Assembly (NCBI GenBank): GCA_947167445.1
Contig: CAMVID010000025.1
Location: forward strand, 1 to 26,658
Direction of reading: 5' to 3'
Origin: G11 sp947167445
Lineage (GTDB): Bacteria > Bacillota > Clostridia > Lachnospirales > Lachnospiraceae
DNA: 26,658 nucleotides
Shown here piece by piece: positions 15,260-22,789 of this stretch; position 1 is the stretch's first letter; every line of letters starts with the position of its first letter. The translations under genes were made by a program, and so were the position numbers. The notes under the pieces are model-generated. The model was not told the origin of the DNA. It saw nothing but the letters and a program-made list of their open reading frames with translations, and searched no databases.

Positions 15260-15288
15260 TTGACTTTTTCGCTGTGATAGAGTAAACT
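15260..15288 (+). promoter_or_regulatory. probable promoter of the histone-like gene
   Basis: -35 TTGACT (15260-15265), 17-bp spacer, -10 TAAACT (15283-15288). The leader is long (about 85 nt). It contains a tandem GCAGAT repeat and an imperfect hairpin, TAGTTATTA (15325-15333) with TAATTACTA (15342-15350). Confidence 0.55.
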
Positions 15289-15378
15289 TCTATGTCATAG
15301 AGGGTTTTTATTTGCAGATGCAGATAGTTATTAGGGTCTGCTAATTACTAGAATACTTTTTATGAAAGGAAATAGGAC

Positions 15379-15891
15379 ATGGCAACTAAGACAACAGCAA
15401 AACCTAAGGCAACCTTAAAGAAGGTTGAAACAGCAGTTAAAGAGACAGCAACAGCTACAAAGGAAGCAGTTAAGGACACTGTTAAAGCGGCCGAGAAGAA
15501 AGTTGAGAAGACTGTAAAGGCAGCTGAAAAGACTGTAAAGACCGCAGCTAAGAAGGCACCCGCTAAGAAAGAGGCAGCCAAGAAAACTGTAGCTAAGACA
15601 GCAACAAAGGTAGCAACCAAGGCGGCAACCGTTACGAAGGAAGCAGCTAAGAAGGCTGAGACCAAAGTGGCAGCAGCTAAGAAGACTGAACTTAAAGTCA
15701 GCCAGCACGTACAGTTCTCCGGCAAGAGCTACTCAACAGACGATCTTGTAAAGATTGCAAAGGACGTTTGGAAGTACGACATGAAGAAGAAAGTTGATGA
15801 TATCAAGTCAATCAACCTTTATGTTAAACCTGAAGAATCTCAGGTATACTTCGTTGTTAACGATAAGGAAGCAGGAAGCTTCGTAATTTAG
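15379..15891 (+). CDS. histone-H1-like Lys/Ala-rich protein with DUF6465-type C-terminal domain
   Basis: The first ~110 of 170 residues are almost only Lys, Ala, Thr, Val and Glu in repeating AxKK/TVKxAEK units, like eukaryotic H1 tails and bacterial histone-like proteins. A compact domain follows: VQFSGKSYSTDDLVKIAK, then IKSINLYVKPEESQVYFVVN and GSFVI. I recall this domain as DUF6465, widespread in Lachnospiraceae. Nucleic-acid binding or nucleoid organisation is inferred from the basic tail; no function is established here. Acidic residues interleave the N-terminal part, so net charge is moderate at first and strongly positive later. AAAGGAAATAGG precedes the ATG. It is a single-gene unit with a strong terminator. 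Confidence 0.82.
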   Translation: MATKTTAKPKATLKKVETAVKETATATKEAVKDTVKAAEKKVEKTVKAAEKTVKTAAKKAPAKKEAAKKTVAKTATKVATKAATVTKEAAKKAETKVAAAKKTELKVSQHVQFSGKSYSTDDLVKIAKDVWKYDMKKKVDDIKSINLYVKPEESQVYFVVNDKEAGSFVI

Positions 15892-15927
15892 GGATGGTTA
15901 TCACATATTAGAGAAGGTTTTATAAGG

Positions 15928-15962
15928 AACTCCCGTGGTGATTTCGCCACGGGAGTTTTAGC
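15928..15962. terminator. terminator between the convergent histone-like and AraC genes
   Basis: A 13-bp stem, 15928-15940 against 15945-15957, with one G-T pair and loop ATTT, is followed by TTTTA. The stem is symmetrical, so it could also stop transcription arriving from the - strand AraC gene, though the T run there is poor. Confidence 0.88.
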
Positions 15963-15971
15963 ATTTAGTGC

Positions 15972-16862
15972 TTACTTTTTCTTGATGGGAATCCAGAGTT
16001 CACAGAACACATCAGGACGTGTGCCGTCAAAGTAAAGTTCGTAGTCTGTCTGCTCGGAAGCCTCGTAGCCCATCTGAGGCAAAAACTCCTTATAGAACTT
16101 CGTCCAGGTCTTGGCGATGCAGTCTCCATCCTCACCTACGCAGTCGAAAACCACATATGTGCCGGGGGTCACATCCCAGATGCGGAATCCTTTCTTCTCA
16201 AGATCCGCCTGATCAAACGCAGCAGTATCCTCATCGATGATGATGCCGATGCCATATTCGAAAGTATCCTTTCCTTCTACAGTCGGACTGCAAAGGCCGT
16301 AAAGGTCGCGCTTTCCATCCTCTCTTAACATCCAGATGGGGGAAAGCATCTGCTTACTGTTGCACTCACCCCAGAAGTCTGCCACATCGTGGTTGGCCTC
16401 ATCATTAATAATTCCGTTGTTAAACTCTCTTACAAGTGCTATAAATTTCTTTTCTTTTGTCTGAACTATACGATAATCCATACTTTTACCACCTTTCACT
16501 GTTAATGTAATGGTAAGCGGATTAAAAAGCGCCAGTTTGCAAGCTTCTTCTCTGGCCATTTTGGGCGCAACACCATGAAATCTTGTGAAAGCCTTAGTAA
16601 AACTTTCCGGTGTCTCGTAGCCATACTTCATAGCCAAATCAGTAATCTTGGCATCGGTCTCCACCAACTCTTTCCCCGCCAGAGACAAGCGGCGGTTCCT
16701 GATATACGCGTTGGCCGTTAAGCCCGTCACGAAACTGAAAGCCCTGTGAAACTCGTAGCTTGAAGTGTGCACCTGCTTCGCTACGTCTTCATAGTTAATC
16801 TCCTCGAGTAGATGCTCTTCCATATACGTGATGGCTTTTTGTAATGCTTCAATCCATTCCAT
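15972..16862 (-). CDS. AraC-family regulator with GyrI-like effector-binding domain
   Basis: Residues 1-105 contain the two AraC helix-turn-helix motifs (YEDVAKQVHTSSYEFHRAFS and ITDLAMKYGYETPESFTKAF). Residues ~128-296 form a GyrI-like small-molecule domain ending in DVFCELWIPIKKK. The DNA-binding part is N-terminal, as in the SoxS/Rob-like group with an added effector domain; ligands of such proteins are often cationic or amphipathic drugs. AGGAGG lies upstream of the ATG on the - strand (16871-16876). It diverges from a MerR gene across 211 bp. Targets are unknown; autoregulation or control of the MerR gene is plausible. Confidence 0.9.
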   Translation of the reverse strand: MEWIEALQKAITYMEEHLLEEINYEDVAKQVHTSSYEFHRAFSFVTGLTANAYIRNRRLSLAGKELVETDAKITDLAMKYGYETPESFTKAFTRFHGVAPKMAREEACKLALFNPLTITLTVKGGKSMDYRIVQTKEKKFIALVREFNNGIINDEANHDVADFWGECNSKQMLSPIWMLREDGKRDLYGLCSPTVEGKDTFEYGIGIIIDEDTAAFDQADLEKKGFRIWDVTPGTYVVFDCVGEDGDCIAKTWTKFYKEFLPQMGYEASEQTDYELYFDGTRPDVFCELWIPIKKK

Positions 16863-17018
16863 GCTTTTGTCCTCCTGCTTACATGTACATTATGTATGAG
16901 ATCAGGGAAAGGTACATTTCCTCGTTTGCGAAAAATTGTCAGGCTGCTTCTATACCCTCAATACATATTTATACTCATAGAAAATTATAGTATATTCTTA
17001 TAAGAAAGAAAAAACCTA

Positions 17019-17047
17019 TTGACCTTACACTTAACTATAATGATAAA
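17019..17047 (+). promoter_or_regulatory. possible promoter of the MerR-type gene
   Basis: -35 TTGACC (17019-17024), 17-bp spacer, -10-like GATAAA (17042-17047). A better -10 by sequence, TATAAT (17036-17041), is only 11 bp from this -35 and has no good partner at normal distance. The rest of 16863-17073 is AT-rich, with TATACT-N13-AGTATA (16970-16994) and two GTACATT copies 27 bp apart (16885 and 16912). Confidence 0.35.
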
Positions 17048-17073
17048 ACGGTCTCAGAAAGGAGGTATGTGAT

Positions 17074-17886
17074 ATGACAATTAAGGAATTCGCCAAGTTG
17101 TGCGGCTGCAATCCACAGACTTTAAGATATTATGATCACATGAACCTGCTGAAACCGGTTAAGGTAGATGAGTGGACAGGATATCGATATTACGAAGATG
17201 AGCAGGCATTAGTTTTTGTAAAAATCAAAAATCTCCAAACCGCCGGCTTTTCCATTGAAGAAATAAAAGGTCTCCTGGATGCAGACGATGACACAATCTA
17301 CAAGGCTTTTTCCGAAAAGATAAAAGAACAGGAAGACAAACTAAAACAAATAAAAGAGATTCAATTGTCATATCAGACCGAAATGACAAAAATGCAAAAT
17401 AAAATTAAAGAAGTTCGCGAAATGATAACTAAATCCATGAATGAGTATGACCCCTTTGAGGAATTTGGAATATCCAAAGAAGAATACGATGCGGTGTCTG
17501 ACTCAGTTAACCAGGCAATGGAAGGCATGGATGAATGCGACATGAACTTCGAATTAGATTTCTCAGATTTTACAATGGGAGATAACGTCCAGGAGGAGCC
17601 AGAGTATCAGAATATCCTTGAAAATCCCGAATATGAGGTGATTTTCGAGAAGCACGGATGGAAATACGTTAAGGAATTCCTTGATGAATTCTCAGAGCTT
17701 GAGGGGGATAAGGAATATTTTCTGCAGTTTGATTGTGAGAAGAACAAGGCCCTTAGCATGGCCTTTGCTAACACTATCCTTGGAATCCTCAATTACAGAA
17801 ACCGTGGCAAACAACATTCATTTGCCTGCGACACAACGGTTTCGAAGGATGGAGCGAACCATTTCTGGCTTTTAATCAAAAAATAG
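17074..17886 (+). CDS. MerR-family transcriptional regulator
   Basis: The N-terminal winged helix is clear: MTIKEFAKLCGCNPQTLRYY, then a LLKPVKVDEWTGYRYY wing (residues 1-45). A coiled-coil dimerisation helix runs about 75-125. The remaining ~145 residues are an acidic, unusual effector part (EEFGISKEEY, MDECDMNFELDFSDF) ending in a beta-rich HFWLLIKK strand; no ligand can be named. No cysteine cluster of metal-sensing MerR proteins is seen. GGAGG lies 8 bp before the ATG. It is divergent from the AraC gene and has its own terminator, so it is not simply part of the following lipoprotein operon, although it may regulate it. Confidence 0.88.
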   Translation: MTIKEFAKLCGCNPQTLRYYDHMNLLKPVKVDEWTGYRYYEDEQALVFVKIKNLQTAGFSIEEIKGLLDADDDTIYKAFSEKIKEQEDKLKQIKEIQLSYQTEMTKMQNKIKEVREMITKSMNEYDPFEEFGISKEEYDAVSDSVNQAMEGMDECDMNFELDFSDFTMGDNVQEEPEYQNILENPEYEVIFEKHGWKYVKEFLDEFSELEGDKEYFLQFDCEKNKALSMAFANTILGILNYRNRGKQHSFACDTTVSKDGANHFWLLIKK

Positions 17887-17902
17887 CCATATAAAAAATG
17901 AC

Positions 17903-17935
17903 AGGGCATACCGTATCGGTATGCCCTTTGTTATT
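17903..17935 (+). terminator. Rho-independent terminator after the MerR-type gene
   Basis: An 11-bp perfect stem, AGGGCATACCG (17903-17913) against CGGTATGCCCT (17917-17927), has a three-base loop followed by TTGTTATT. Confidence 0.87.
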
Positions 17936-17956
17936 CCTTTCCCGGGGGCAATGTAT

Positions 17957-17962
17957 TATAAT
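17957..17962 (+). promoter_or_regulatory. -10 element of the lipoprotein operon promoter
   Basis: A perfect TATAAT lies 40 bp before the TTG start. The matching -35 (TTCCTT at 17934-17939, 17 bp away) is poor, which suggests an activated promoter. Confidence 0.45.
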
Positions 17963-18001
17963 TTGTTCTAGGGTATAAATAACTAACGAGGGGGATTTAC
18001 C

Positions 18002-19477
18002 TTGAAAAATCGTATTAATCTAATTACTTTCTATACAATCATTGCCTTTTCAATTTTTCTGTGCGGATGCGGGAAAACGCAATTCACTAAAGAAACCCAC
18101 AAGAGGGAACTTGAATTCACCAGACAGTTTGAAATGTTAACCTGTGAGAAACCTTACGGGAAACTTTGTTTTGAAACTGATGATGAAGAGGAAGCAAGAA
18201 CGGTTGAGACCTTTATTGACAATTGCTTTAAGGTTGCCGGAATAGAAGATGTAAACAATAAGTGTACCCTGTATTTCCTGACCAGCTTTCCCGCCAATGA
18301 ACTGCAAATGGCAGGAGAGAACATGTTTATATTTTCTTTAGATGACGTAATTAATAATAATGGCAACGCTTCTTTTGGAAGACTTCTTACCTATGTGGCA
18401 GGATGTGATATGTGGATTTCCTGTGGACTTGCAGGCGAAGATACAGATGTTAACGAAGAGGAGCTGAAAGAATACTATTCCAATGAGGATAACAGGGCTC
18501 AGTTGTCATTGGCCGGATTGAGATTCATAGATGTTTTTCAGGACGAAGAAGAAATTGAAAAGGTAAAACAGACAGCAATAGCTGTTGTCAAATACGCCAA
18601 GAAAAAAGGGTATAAAAACATAAACAGTATTTCGGATAATAAAGCGGAGATAATAAATGGCTGGCTGAAATCAATAGGCGTGGATTATTCGCTTGAGGAA
18701 TGTTCTGCTGATAAAGTGAAATACTTTGTGGGCCCTGAGGATGAGAAGCTTGATTATATATTGATTGATAATCTGGCTTTATATATTAAAGGCAGTCCTT
18801 ATAATGGTTGGGAAGTAAACAATATTAATCAACTTGACCGTTATTTCTCAACCATCTCAGATGATTTAAAGGGCATCAGAGATTTTGTAACAGACAATAA
18901 TATACTTGATAATGAAGCGGTTAATAAACCGGTAAGGTGCGAGTGGAGCGGAGCTCATGCTCTTGGAACAAGCTTTGCAAAGCCTGATTCCAACACTATA
19001 TTGCTGCAGGCGTGGGTAGCATTACCGCATGAATATACACATATATATTTTACGTATTTAAACAGAACAAATCATGAATTTCTTAATGAGGGGATTGCAG
19101 AATATTTGGGTTCATATTTAAACGGAACAGCTATGCGGGAATATTATGTTTCATATTACACCGATGAAGCAAATAAGGACGATCCTGCCTATGATTTGAT
19201 TAATGAGAATATGGATGTTACGGAAAACTTTGATTTGATGACTGAGAGCCGTTTGTTTATAAAGAGTTCCGACTTTCTTGATGAATATGCGGTGCCCCTA
19301 CTCTCCGAGGATGGCTGGAGTTACCAGGAGAGCGGAGTATTTGTCGGTTATCTTATTGAAAATTACTCCGTGGACGAGTTTATGAAAATTTTCACTTCTG
19401 AAGGCAGGGATATGGAAGAGAATGAAGCAGTGTTACAAAGGTATGTAGATGAGTGGAGAGAGTCATTGAAGGATTAA
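18002..19477 (+). CDS. lipoprotein with gluzincin (peptidase-MA-like) zinc-protease signature, paralogue 1
   Basis: A 491-residue putative surface lipoprotein starting at TTG, supported by GAGGGGG 7 bp upstream. The N-terminal hydrophobic segment ends in lipobox LCGC (Cys23 lipidated), then KTQFTKETHKRE. A zinc-binding HEYTH motif lies at 343-347. Fifteen residues later comes FLNEGIAEYLG with Glu363 as likely third zinc ligand, the HExxH-NEGxAEY layout of gluzincin peptidases. The first ~300 residues are acidic alpha/beta of unknown fold. It is probably an extracellular membrane-anchored metallopeptidase; the substrate is unknown. The second copy is encoded downstream after a small gene. The conserved signature argues against a non-enzymatic role, but activity is unproven. 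Confidence 0.82.
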   Translation: MKNRINLITFYTIIAFSIFLCGCGKTQFTKETHKRELEFTRQFEMLTCEKPYGKLCFETDDEEEARTVETFIDNCFKVAGIEDVNNKCTLYFLTSFPANELQMAGENMFIFSLDDVINNNGNASFGRLLTYVAGCDMWISCGLAGEDTDVNEEELKEYYSNEDNRAQLSLAGLRFIDVFQDEEEIEKVKQTAIAVVKYAKKKGYKNINSISDNKAEIINGWLKSIGVDYSLEECSADKVKYFVGPEDEKLDYILIDNLALYIKGSPYNGWEVNNINQLDRYFSTISDDLKGIRDFVTDNNILDNEAVNKPVRCEWSGAHALGTSFAKPDSNTILLQAWVALPHEYTHIYFTYLNRTNHEFLNEGIAEYLGSYLNGTAMREYYVSYYTDEANKDDPAYDLINENMDVTENFDLMTESRLFIKSSDFLDEYAVPLLSEDGWSYQESGVFVGYLIENYSVDEFMKIFTSEGRDMEENEAVLQRYVDEWRESLKD

Positions 19478-19513
19478 CCGAGATTTTGAACGAAACTTGA
19501 AAGGATAATAACA

Positions 19514-19672
19514 ATGGGTTTATTTGATAAGTTTAAGAAAAAAGAATCATATGAGCTTGATAAAAAGAAAGCTATGTTACAGCTCATGACCAAGCTAAAT
19601 AATTCCAGAGCTTCCGTTATCGAAGAGGGGGTTATATCTGCAGATGAACTGGAAAAGGAACTGGGGTTATAG
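19514..19672 (+). CDS. small 52-residue protein between the two lipoprotein genes
   Basis: Not recognised. ATG at 19514 follows AAAGGA by 9 bp, and the TAG ends on the base before the next ATG, so the frame is embedded in the operon. The product opens with a basic amphipathic MGLFDKFKKKE, continues as a helix (KKKAMLQLMTKLNN) and ends ISADELEKELGL. There is no signal peptide or cysteine, so it stays inside the cell. The tail resembles endings seen in small regulators and antitoxins, but that is too little for a call. Its position suggests a role tied to the two lipoproteins. Confidence 0.7.
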   Translation: MGLFDKFKKKESYELDKKKAMLQLMTKLNNSRASVIEEGVISADELEKELGL

Positions 19673-21151
19673 ATGTCAATGAAAAAAAATATTAATCTAA
19701 TATCCATCTATTTACTCATTATCTTTTCTGCCATTTTATGCGGATGCGGGAAAACGCAGTTCACTAAAGAAACCCACAAGAGAGAAGATCTTTTTGCCAG
19801 GCAATTTGAGATGTTAACCTGCGAGAAGCCCTATGGCAAATTATGTGTTGAAACCGAAGATGAAAATGAAGCAGCCAAAGTCGAGGGTTTTGTCAACAAA
19901 CGCCTTAAAGCTACCGGAATCAATCTTGATGATAATAAATATACTTTAATGTTTGTATCTGCGGTTCCGCCAAAGTCCATGGCCTTGTCAGATCAAAACA
20001 TTTTAGTTTTTCCTATTGATGATGTCATTAACGGAGACGGAAATAATTCAGCACAAAGAATGATATATCTGATGGGAAACTGTGATTACTGGATTTCTTA
20101 TGGCATGGCATACATGGACACAGAAATAGATAACGAGGCCTTAAGAGCATACTATTCTGATGACGAAAATTTACCCGCTTTAAATATGACCGGGATTCGT
20201 TTTTTTGACTATTACCAAGATGAGGATGAATGTGAAATAGCCAAGCAGACTGCTACAGCTGTTGTTAAATATGCATCAGAGAAAGGCTATAAAACGATTG
20301 ATAGTATAGCTTCCAATAAATCGGAATTGATAAACGGATGGCTCAGCTCAATAGGAGTGACTGATACATTCGACGGTGAATATTTCGATAAAGCCATATA
20401 TTTCAAAAACCCCGATGACGATGATTTGGAGTGCTTTCGAATCGATAATGTAAGCATTCTTCTACGTAAAGGTGACGTATGCGATATAGATAACATCGAT
20501 GATCTTGAGGAGTATTTGTTTTATGTGCCTGATGATTTATCAGCAATTCGAAACTGTATTATTGATAACGGCATTCTGGATCCTGAAGAAGTAAATCGTC
20601 CCATTACTTGCCATAAGAATGAAATGAAAGGTGCGACTTACAGTTATGCAATGCTGGATGACAAGATATATTTGGAGTATTGGAAATCTCTTCCTCACGA
20701 ATGTGTTCATGTATATTTAGGCAAGTTCACAACTGCTCGAAACAATTTTTTTAATGAGGGAGTTGCTGAATACCTTGGGTCTATGAAATATAATCATGCC
20801 GAACGCTATAACACTTATAAGCTTTTTCAAAACGGCCTTTACAAGGACTGCGCTGGGCTTAGAGAAATTAACCCGGATGAAATAAAGTCTGTGGATGACG
20901 TAAATTTGTCAGAAATATACAGATTGAAAATAAAAGAGAAGGAAGAAGATGAAAATGCCTGTTACCCGCTTGTCGACAATTCGGGTTGGACTTATGAAGA
21001 AAGCGGAAGCTTGGTAGAATACATCGTAGAAAACTATTCGTTTAAAGATTTTATCAAAGCCTTTGCGTGCGAAGGACGTACCGAAGAAGAAAACGATGAG
21101 ATAATTCAGAAGTACATAGATGAGTGGCGTGAGGATCTATTAAAAAACTAA
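19673..21151 (+). CDS. lipoprotein with gluzincin zinc-protease signature, paralogue 2
   Basis: 492 residues, colinear with the gene at 18002. The lipobox is again LCGC, the segment CGCGKTQFTKETHKRE is identical, and EMLTCEKPYGKLC follows. The zinc site is HECVH (342-346) with FFNEGVAEYLG fifteen residues on, giving Glu362. Divergence elsewhere is considerable (CVHVYLGKFTTARNN against YTHIYFTYLNRTNH), implying an old duplication with separate substrates or partners. The ATG directly abuts the upstream stop. A second ATG at 19679 aligns exactly with the start of paralogue 1 and may be the true one. The next gene begins 11 bp later with AGGAGAGG. Confidence 0.82.
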   Translation: MSMKKNINLISIYLLIIFSAILCGCGKTQFTKETHKREDLFARQFEMLTCEKPYGKLCVETEDENEAAKVEGFVNKRLKATGINLDDNKYTLMFVSAVPPKSMALSDQNILVFPIDDVINGDGNNSAQRMIYLMGNCDYWISYGMAYMDTEIDNEALRAYYSDDENLPALNMTGIRFFDYYQDEDECEIAKQTATAVVKYASEKGYKTIDSIASNKSELINGWLSSIGVTDTFDGEYFDKAIYFKNPDDDDLECFRIDNVSILLRKGDVCDIDNIDDLEEYLFYVPDDLSAIRNCIIDNGILDPEEVNRPITCHKNEMKGATYSYAMLDDKIYLEYWKSLPHECVHVYLGKFTTARNNFFNEGVAEYLGSMKYNHAERYNTYKLFQNGLYKDCAGLREINPDEIKSVDDVNLSEIYRLKIKEKEEDENACYPLVDNSGWTYEESGSLVEYIVENYSFKDFIKAFACEGRTEEENDEIIQKYIDEWREDLLKN

Positions 21152-21162
21152 AGGAGAGGAAA

Positions 21163-21633
21163 ATGGATATCGTTTATAAAAGACTTACGAAGAATGAATT
21201 AAGCAGAATCATAAAAATGAGAATAAATCAGCTGACAGAGGAATACACGTCGGAAGGCAAAACTGTGCCGGAGAATGTGAATCTTGAGGAAGCTCTGTTA
21301 GATTTTTATAAAAGAAATATGGCTGCCGGTACCTATGTTTCCTGGCTTGCATTTGATGGGGATAAGATAGTGGGAACAAGCGGGATGTCTTTTGCGGAAA
21401 AACCTCCCTATTTCACATGCCCTACAGGAAGACTGGGAATTCTTTCAAGCATGTATACCGATCCGAATTATAGGAGGATGGGAATTGCCACGCAGTTGCT
21501 GGACAGAGTGGTAAAGGAAGCAAGAGACTATGGTTGCGGAACCATCTATATCACAGCTTCAAATATGGGCGTAAAACTATATGAGTCATATGGCTTTAAG
21601 CATAACGGTAATTTTATGCAGTATAACTTTTGA
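21163..21633 (+). CDS. GNAT-family N-acetyltransferase
   Basis: 156 residues with the acetyl-CoA loop in YTDPNYRRMGIATQLLDRVV (R104-R-M-G-I-A), the preceding beta-strand GILSSMY and the closing NMGVKLYESYGFK typical of GNAT enzymes. The acceptor substrate is unknown; small-molecule or antibiotic detoxification is common in this size class. AAGGAGAGG lies before the ATG. It follows the second lipoprotein by 11 bp and probably shares its transcript. Confidence 0.9.
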   Translation: MDIVYKRLTKNELSRIIKMRINQLTEEYTSEGKTVPENVNLEEALLDFYKRNMAAGTYVSWLAFDGDKIVGTSGMSFAEKPPYFTCPTGRLGILSSMYTDPNYRRMGIATQLLDRVVKEARDYGCGTIYITASNMGVKLYESYGFKHNGNFMQYNF

Positions 21634-21648
21634 TAAGAGGGTTTATCT

Positions 21649-22125
21649 ATGTTCAGAGAAATGAGACGTTTTAAACAACAGATTCCAAATGAAGAATGTA
21701 TAGAAATACTGAAAAATGAACCGAGAGGTGTATTGTCCGTGCTTGGAGATGACGGATATCCCTATGGTGTTCCTCTGGATCATTGGTATTCCGAAAACGA
21801 CGGAAAACTTTATTTTCACTGTGCAAAGGAAGGCCATAAACTTGATGCCATTTCAAAGTGCAGTAAGGTCAGTTACTGTGTGATGGATGAAGGCTACCGC
21901 AAAGAAGGCGAGTGGGCACTTAATATCAGAAGTGTGATAGTGTTTGGTCAAATTCGTGAGGTTACGGATGAAAATAAGAAAAGAGAAATCTGTACCTGCA
22001 TCTGTCGGAAATTTACGGATGATGAAGAGTATCTTGAGAAGGAAATGAGAAACGCCTTTCCCCGGGTATGTTGTCTGGAACTGGACATAGAGCATATGAC
22101 CGGGAAACTTGTGAATGAGGCATGA
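21649..22125 (+). CDS. NimA-like pyridoxamine-5'-phosphate-oxidase-fold flavoprotein
   Basis: 158 residues with the family opening MRRFKQQIPNEECIEIL. It then has GVLSVLGDDGYPYGVPLDHWY, KLYFHCAKEGHKLDAI and KVSYCVMDEG, the flavin-binding split-barrel pattern of Nim-type nitroimidazole reductases and related proteins. It may reduce small molecules with FMN; resistance activity is not implied by sequence alone. GAGGG precedes the ATG, 15 bp after the GNAT gene. Its TGA overlaps the start of a 36-codon mini-gene. Confidence 0.87.
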   Translation: MFREMRRFKQQIPNEECIEILKNEPRGVLSVLGDDGYPYGVPLDHWYSENDGKLYFHCAKEGHKLDAISKCSKVSYCVMDEGYRKEGEWALNIRSVIVFGQIREVTDENKKREICTCICRKFTDDEEYLEKEMRNAFPRVCCLELDIEHMTGKLVNEA

Positions 22126-22232
22126 GAGAAATAGTTGAGGAAAACATTCCATTTGAACAACTGGGTTTGCCGTTTGAAATGGATGAAGCACTTGATATGC
22201 TCCATGAATTATATGGTGAAGTTGCTATATGA
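22122..22232 (+). CDS. 36-codon mini-gene coupled to both neighbours by ATGA overlaps
   Basis: Not recognised. Its ATG overlaps the stop of the NimA-like gene (ATGA, 22122-22125) and its TGA overlaps the ATG of the Nudix gene (22229-22232). It therefore fills the gap exactly in a single frame. The product is acidic, begins MREIVEENIPFEQLG, has LPFEMDEALDMLHELYG and no transmembrane part. It may be a real small protein or a device for translational coupling. Double overlap on both sides makes chance less likely. Confidence 0.55.
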   Translation: MREIVEENIPFEQLGLPFEMDEALDMLHELYGEVAI

Positions 22233-22789
22233 AAAGACTATTTGAAATAGACTTAAAAGATTATAAGGAAACAGATTCTGTGTTTCGCAGGCCATCAGCC
22301 AGGGCTGTCATTATTCGTGATGACAAGATAGCGCTGGTCTATAGCAAGCGCGAAAAGTATTATAAATTCCCCGGAGGCGGAATACACGATGACGAAGATA
22401 AGAAAGAAGCGCTTGCTCGCGAAGTAAGAGAGGAAGTTGGAATGGTCGTCATCCCGGAAAGCATTCGGGAATTTGGAAGTGTTCTTCGCAGGCAAAAGAG
22501 CGATAAGGCGGAGGATACCATTTTTGAGCAGGAAAACTATTACTATTTCTGTGATGTACAGAATGAACTTGTGAATCAGGAACTTGATGCTTACGAAAGT
22601 GAAGCGGAATTTGTTCTCAAGATTGTTGATATAGACACGGCAATTAGGGCAAATGATATTTACAAAAGCGATGTTCTTTTTAATGAAGTCATGATAAAAA
22701 GAGAACTTCGTGTGCTGAAGCTGCTTAAGATGTCGGCGGATAGATTTATTCAGAGAGGGGAGAGAAATGTCAAAGCAAAATATTTATGA
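22229..22789 (+). CDS. Nudix hydrolase
   Basis: A complete Nudix box (G-x5-E-x7-REVREEVGM) runs through about residues 50-72, including REVREEVG. Nudix enzymes hydrolyse nucleoside diphosphates linked to another moiety, with Mg2+ bound by the box glutamates; the substrate is not predictable here. The strand ARAVIIRDDKIALVYS opens the fold. The C-terminal ~40 residues are an added charged helix. It starts within the stop of the mini-gene and its own end overlaps the next gene by 23 bp, so translation is tightly linked. Length is 186. Confidence 0.92.
   Translation: MKRLFEIDLKDYKETDSVFRRPSARAVIIRDDKIALVYSKREKYYKFPGGGIHDDEDKKEALAREVREEVGMVVIPESIREFGSVLRRQKSDKAEDTIFEQENYYYFCDVQNELVNQELDAYESEAEFVLKIVDIDTAIRANDIYKSDVLFNEVMIKRELRVLKLLKMSADRFIQRGERNVKAKYL

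Noticed and set aside
15391..15700. Repetitive DNA that might be taken for a repeat array
   Set aside because: Repeats are irregular, in frame and explained by Lys/Ala/Thr codons; there are no constant repeats with unique spacers, so it is not CRISPR.
15360..15725. Long - strand frames opposite the Lys/Ala-rich gene
   Set aside because: They arise because repeated AAG/GCA codons have few stops on the other strand; no start signal or domain.
18002..21151. Idea that the 52-codon protein plus a lipoprotein form a toxin-antitoxin pair
   Set aside because: The lipoproteins are exported and carry protease motifs, and no toxin fold is seen; the antitoxin-like tail is too short to support it.
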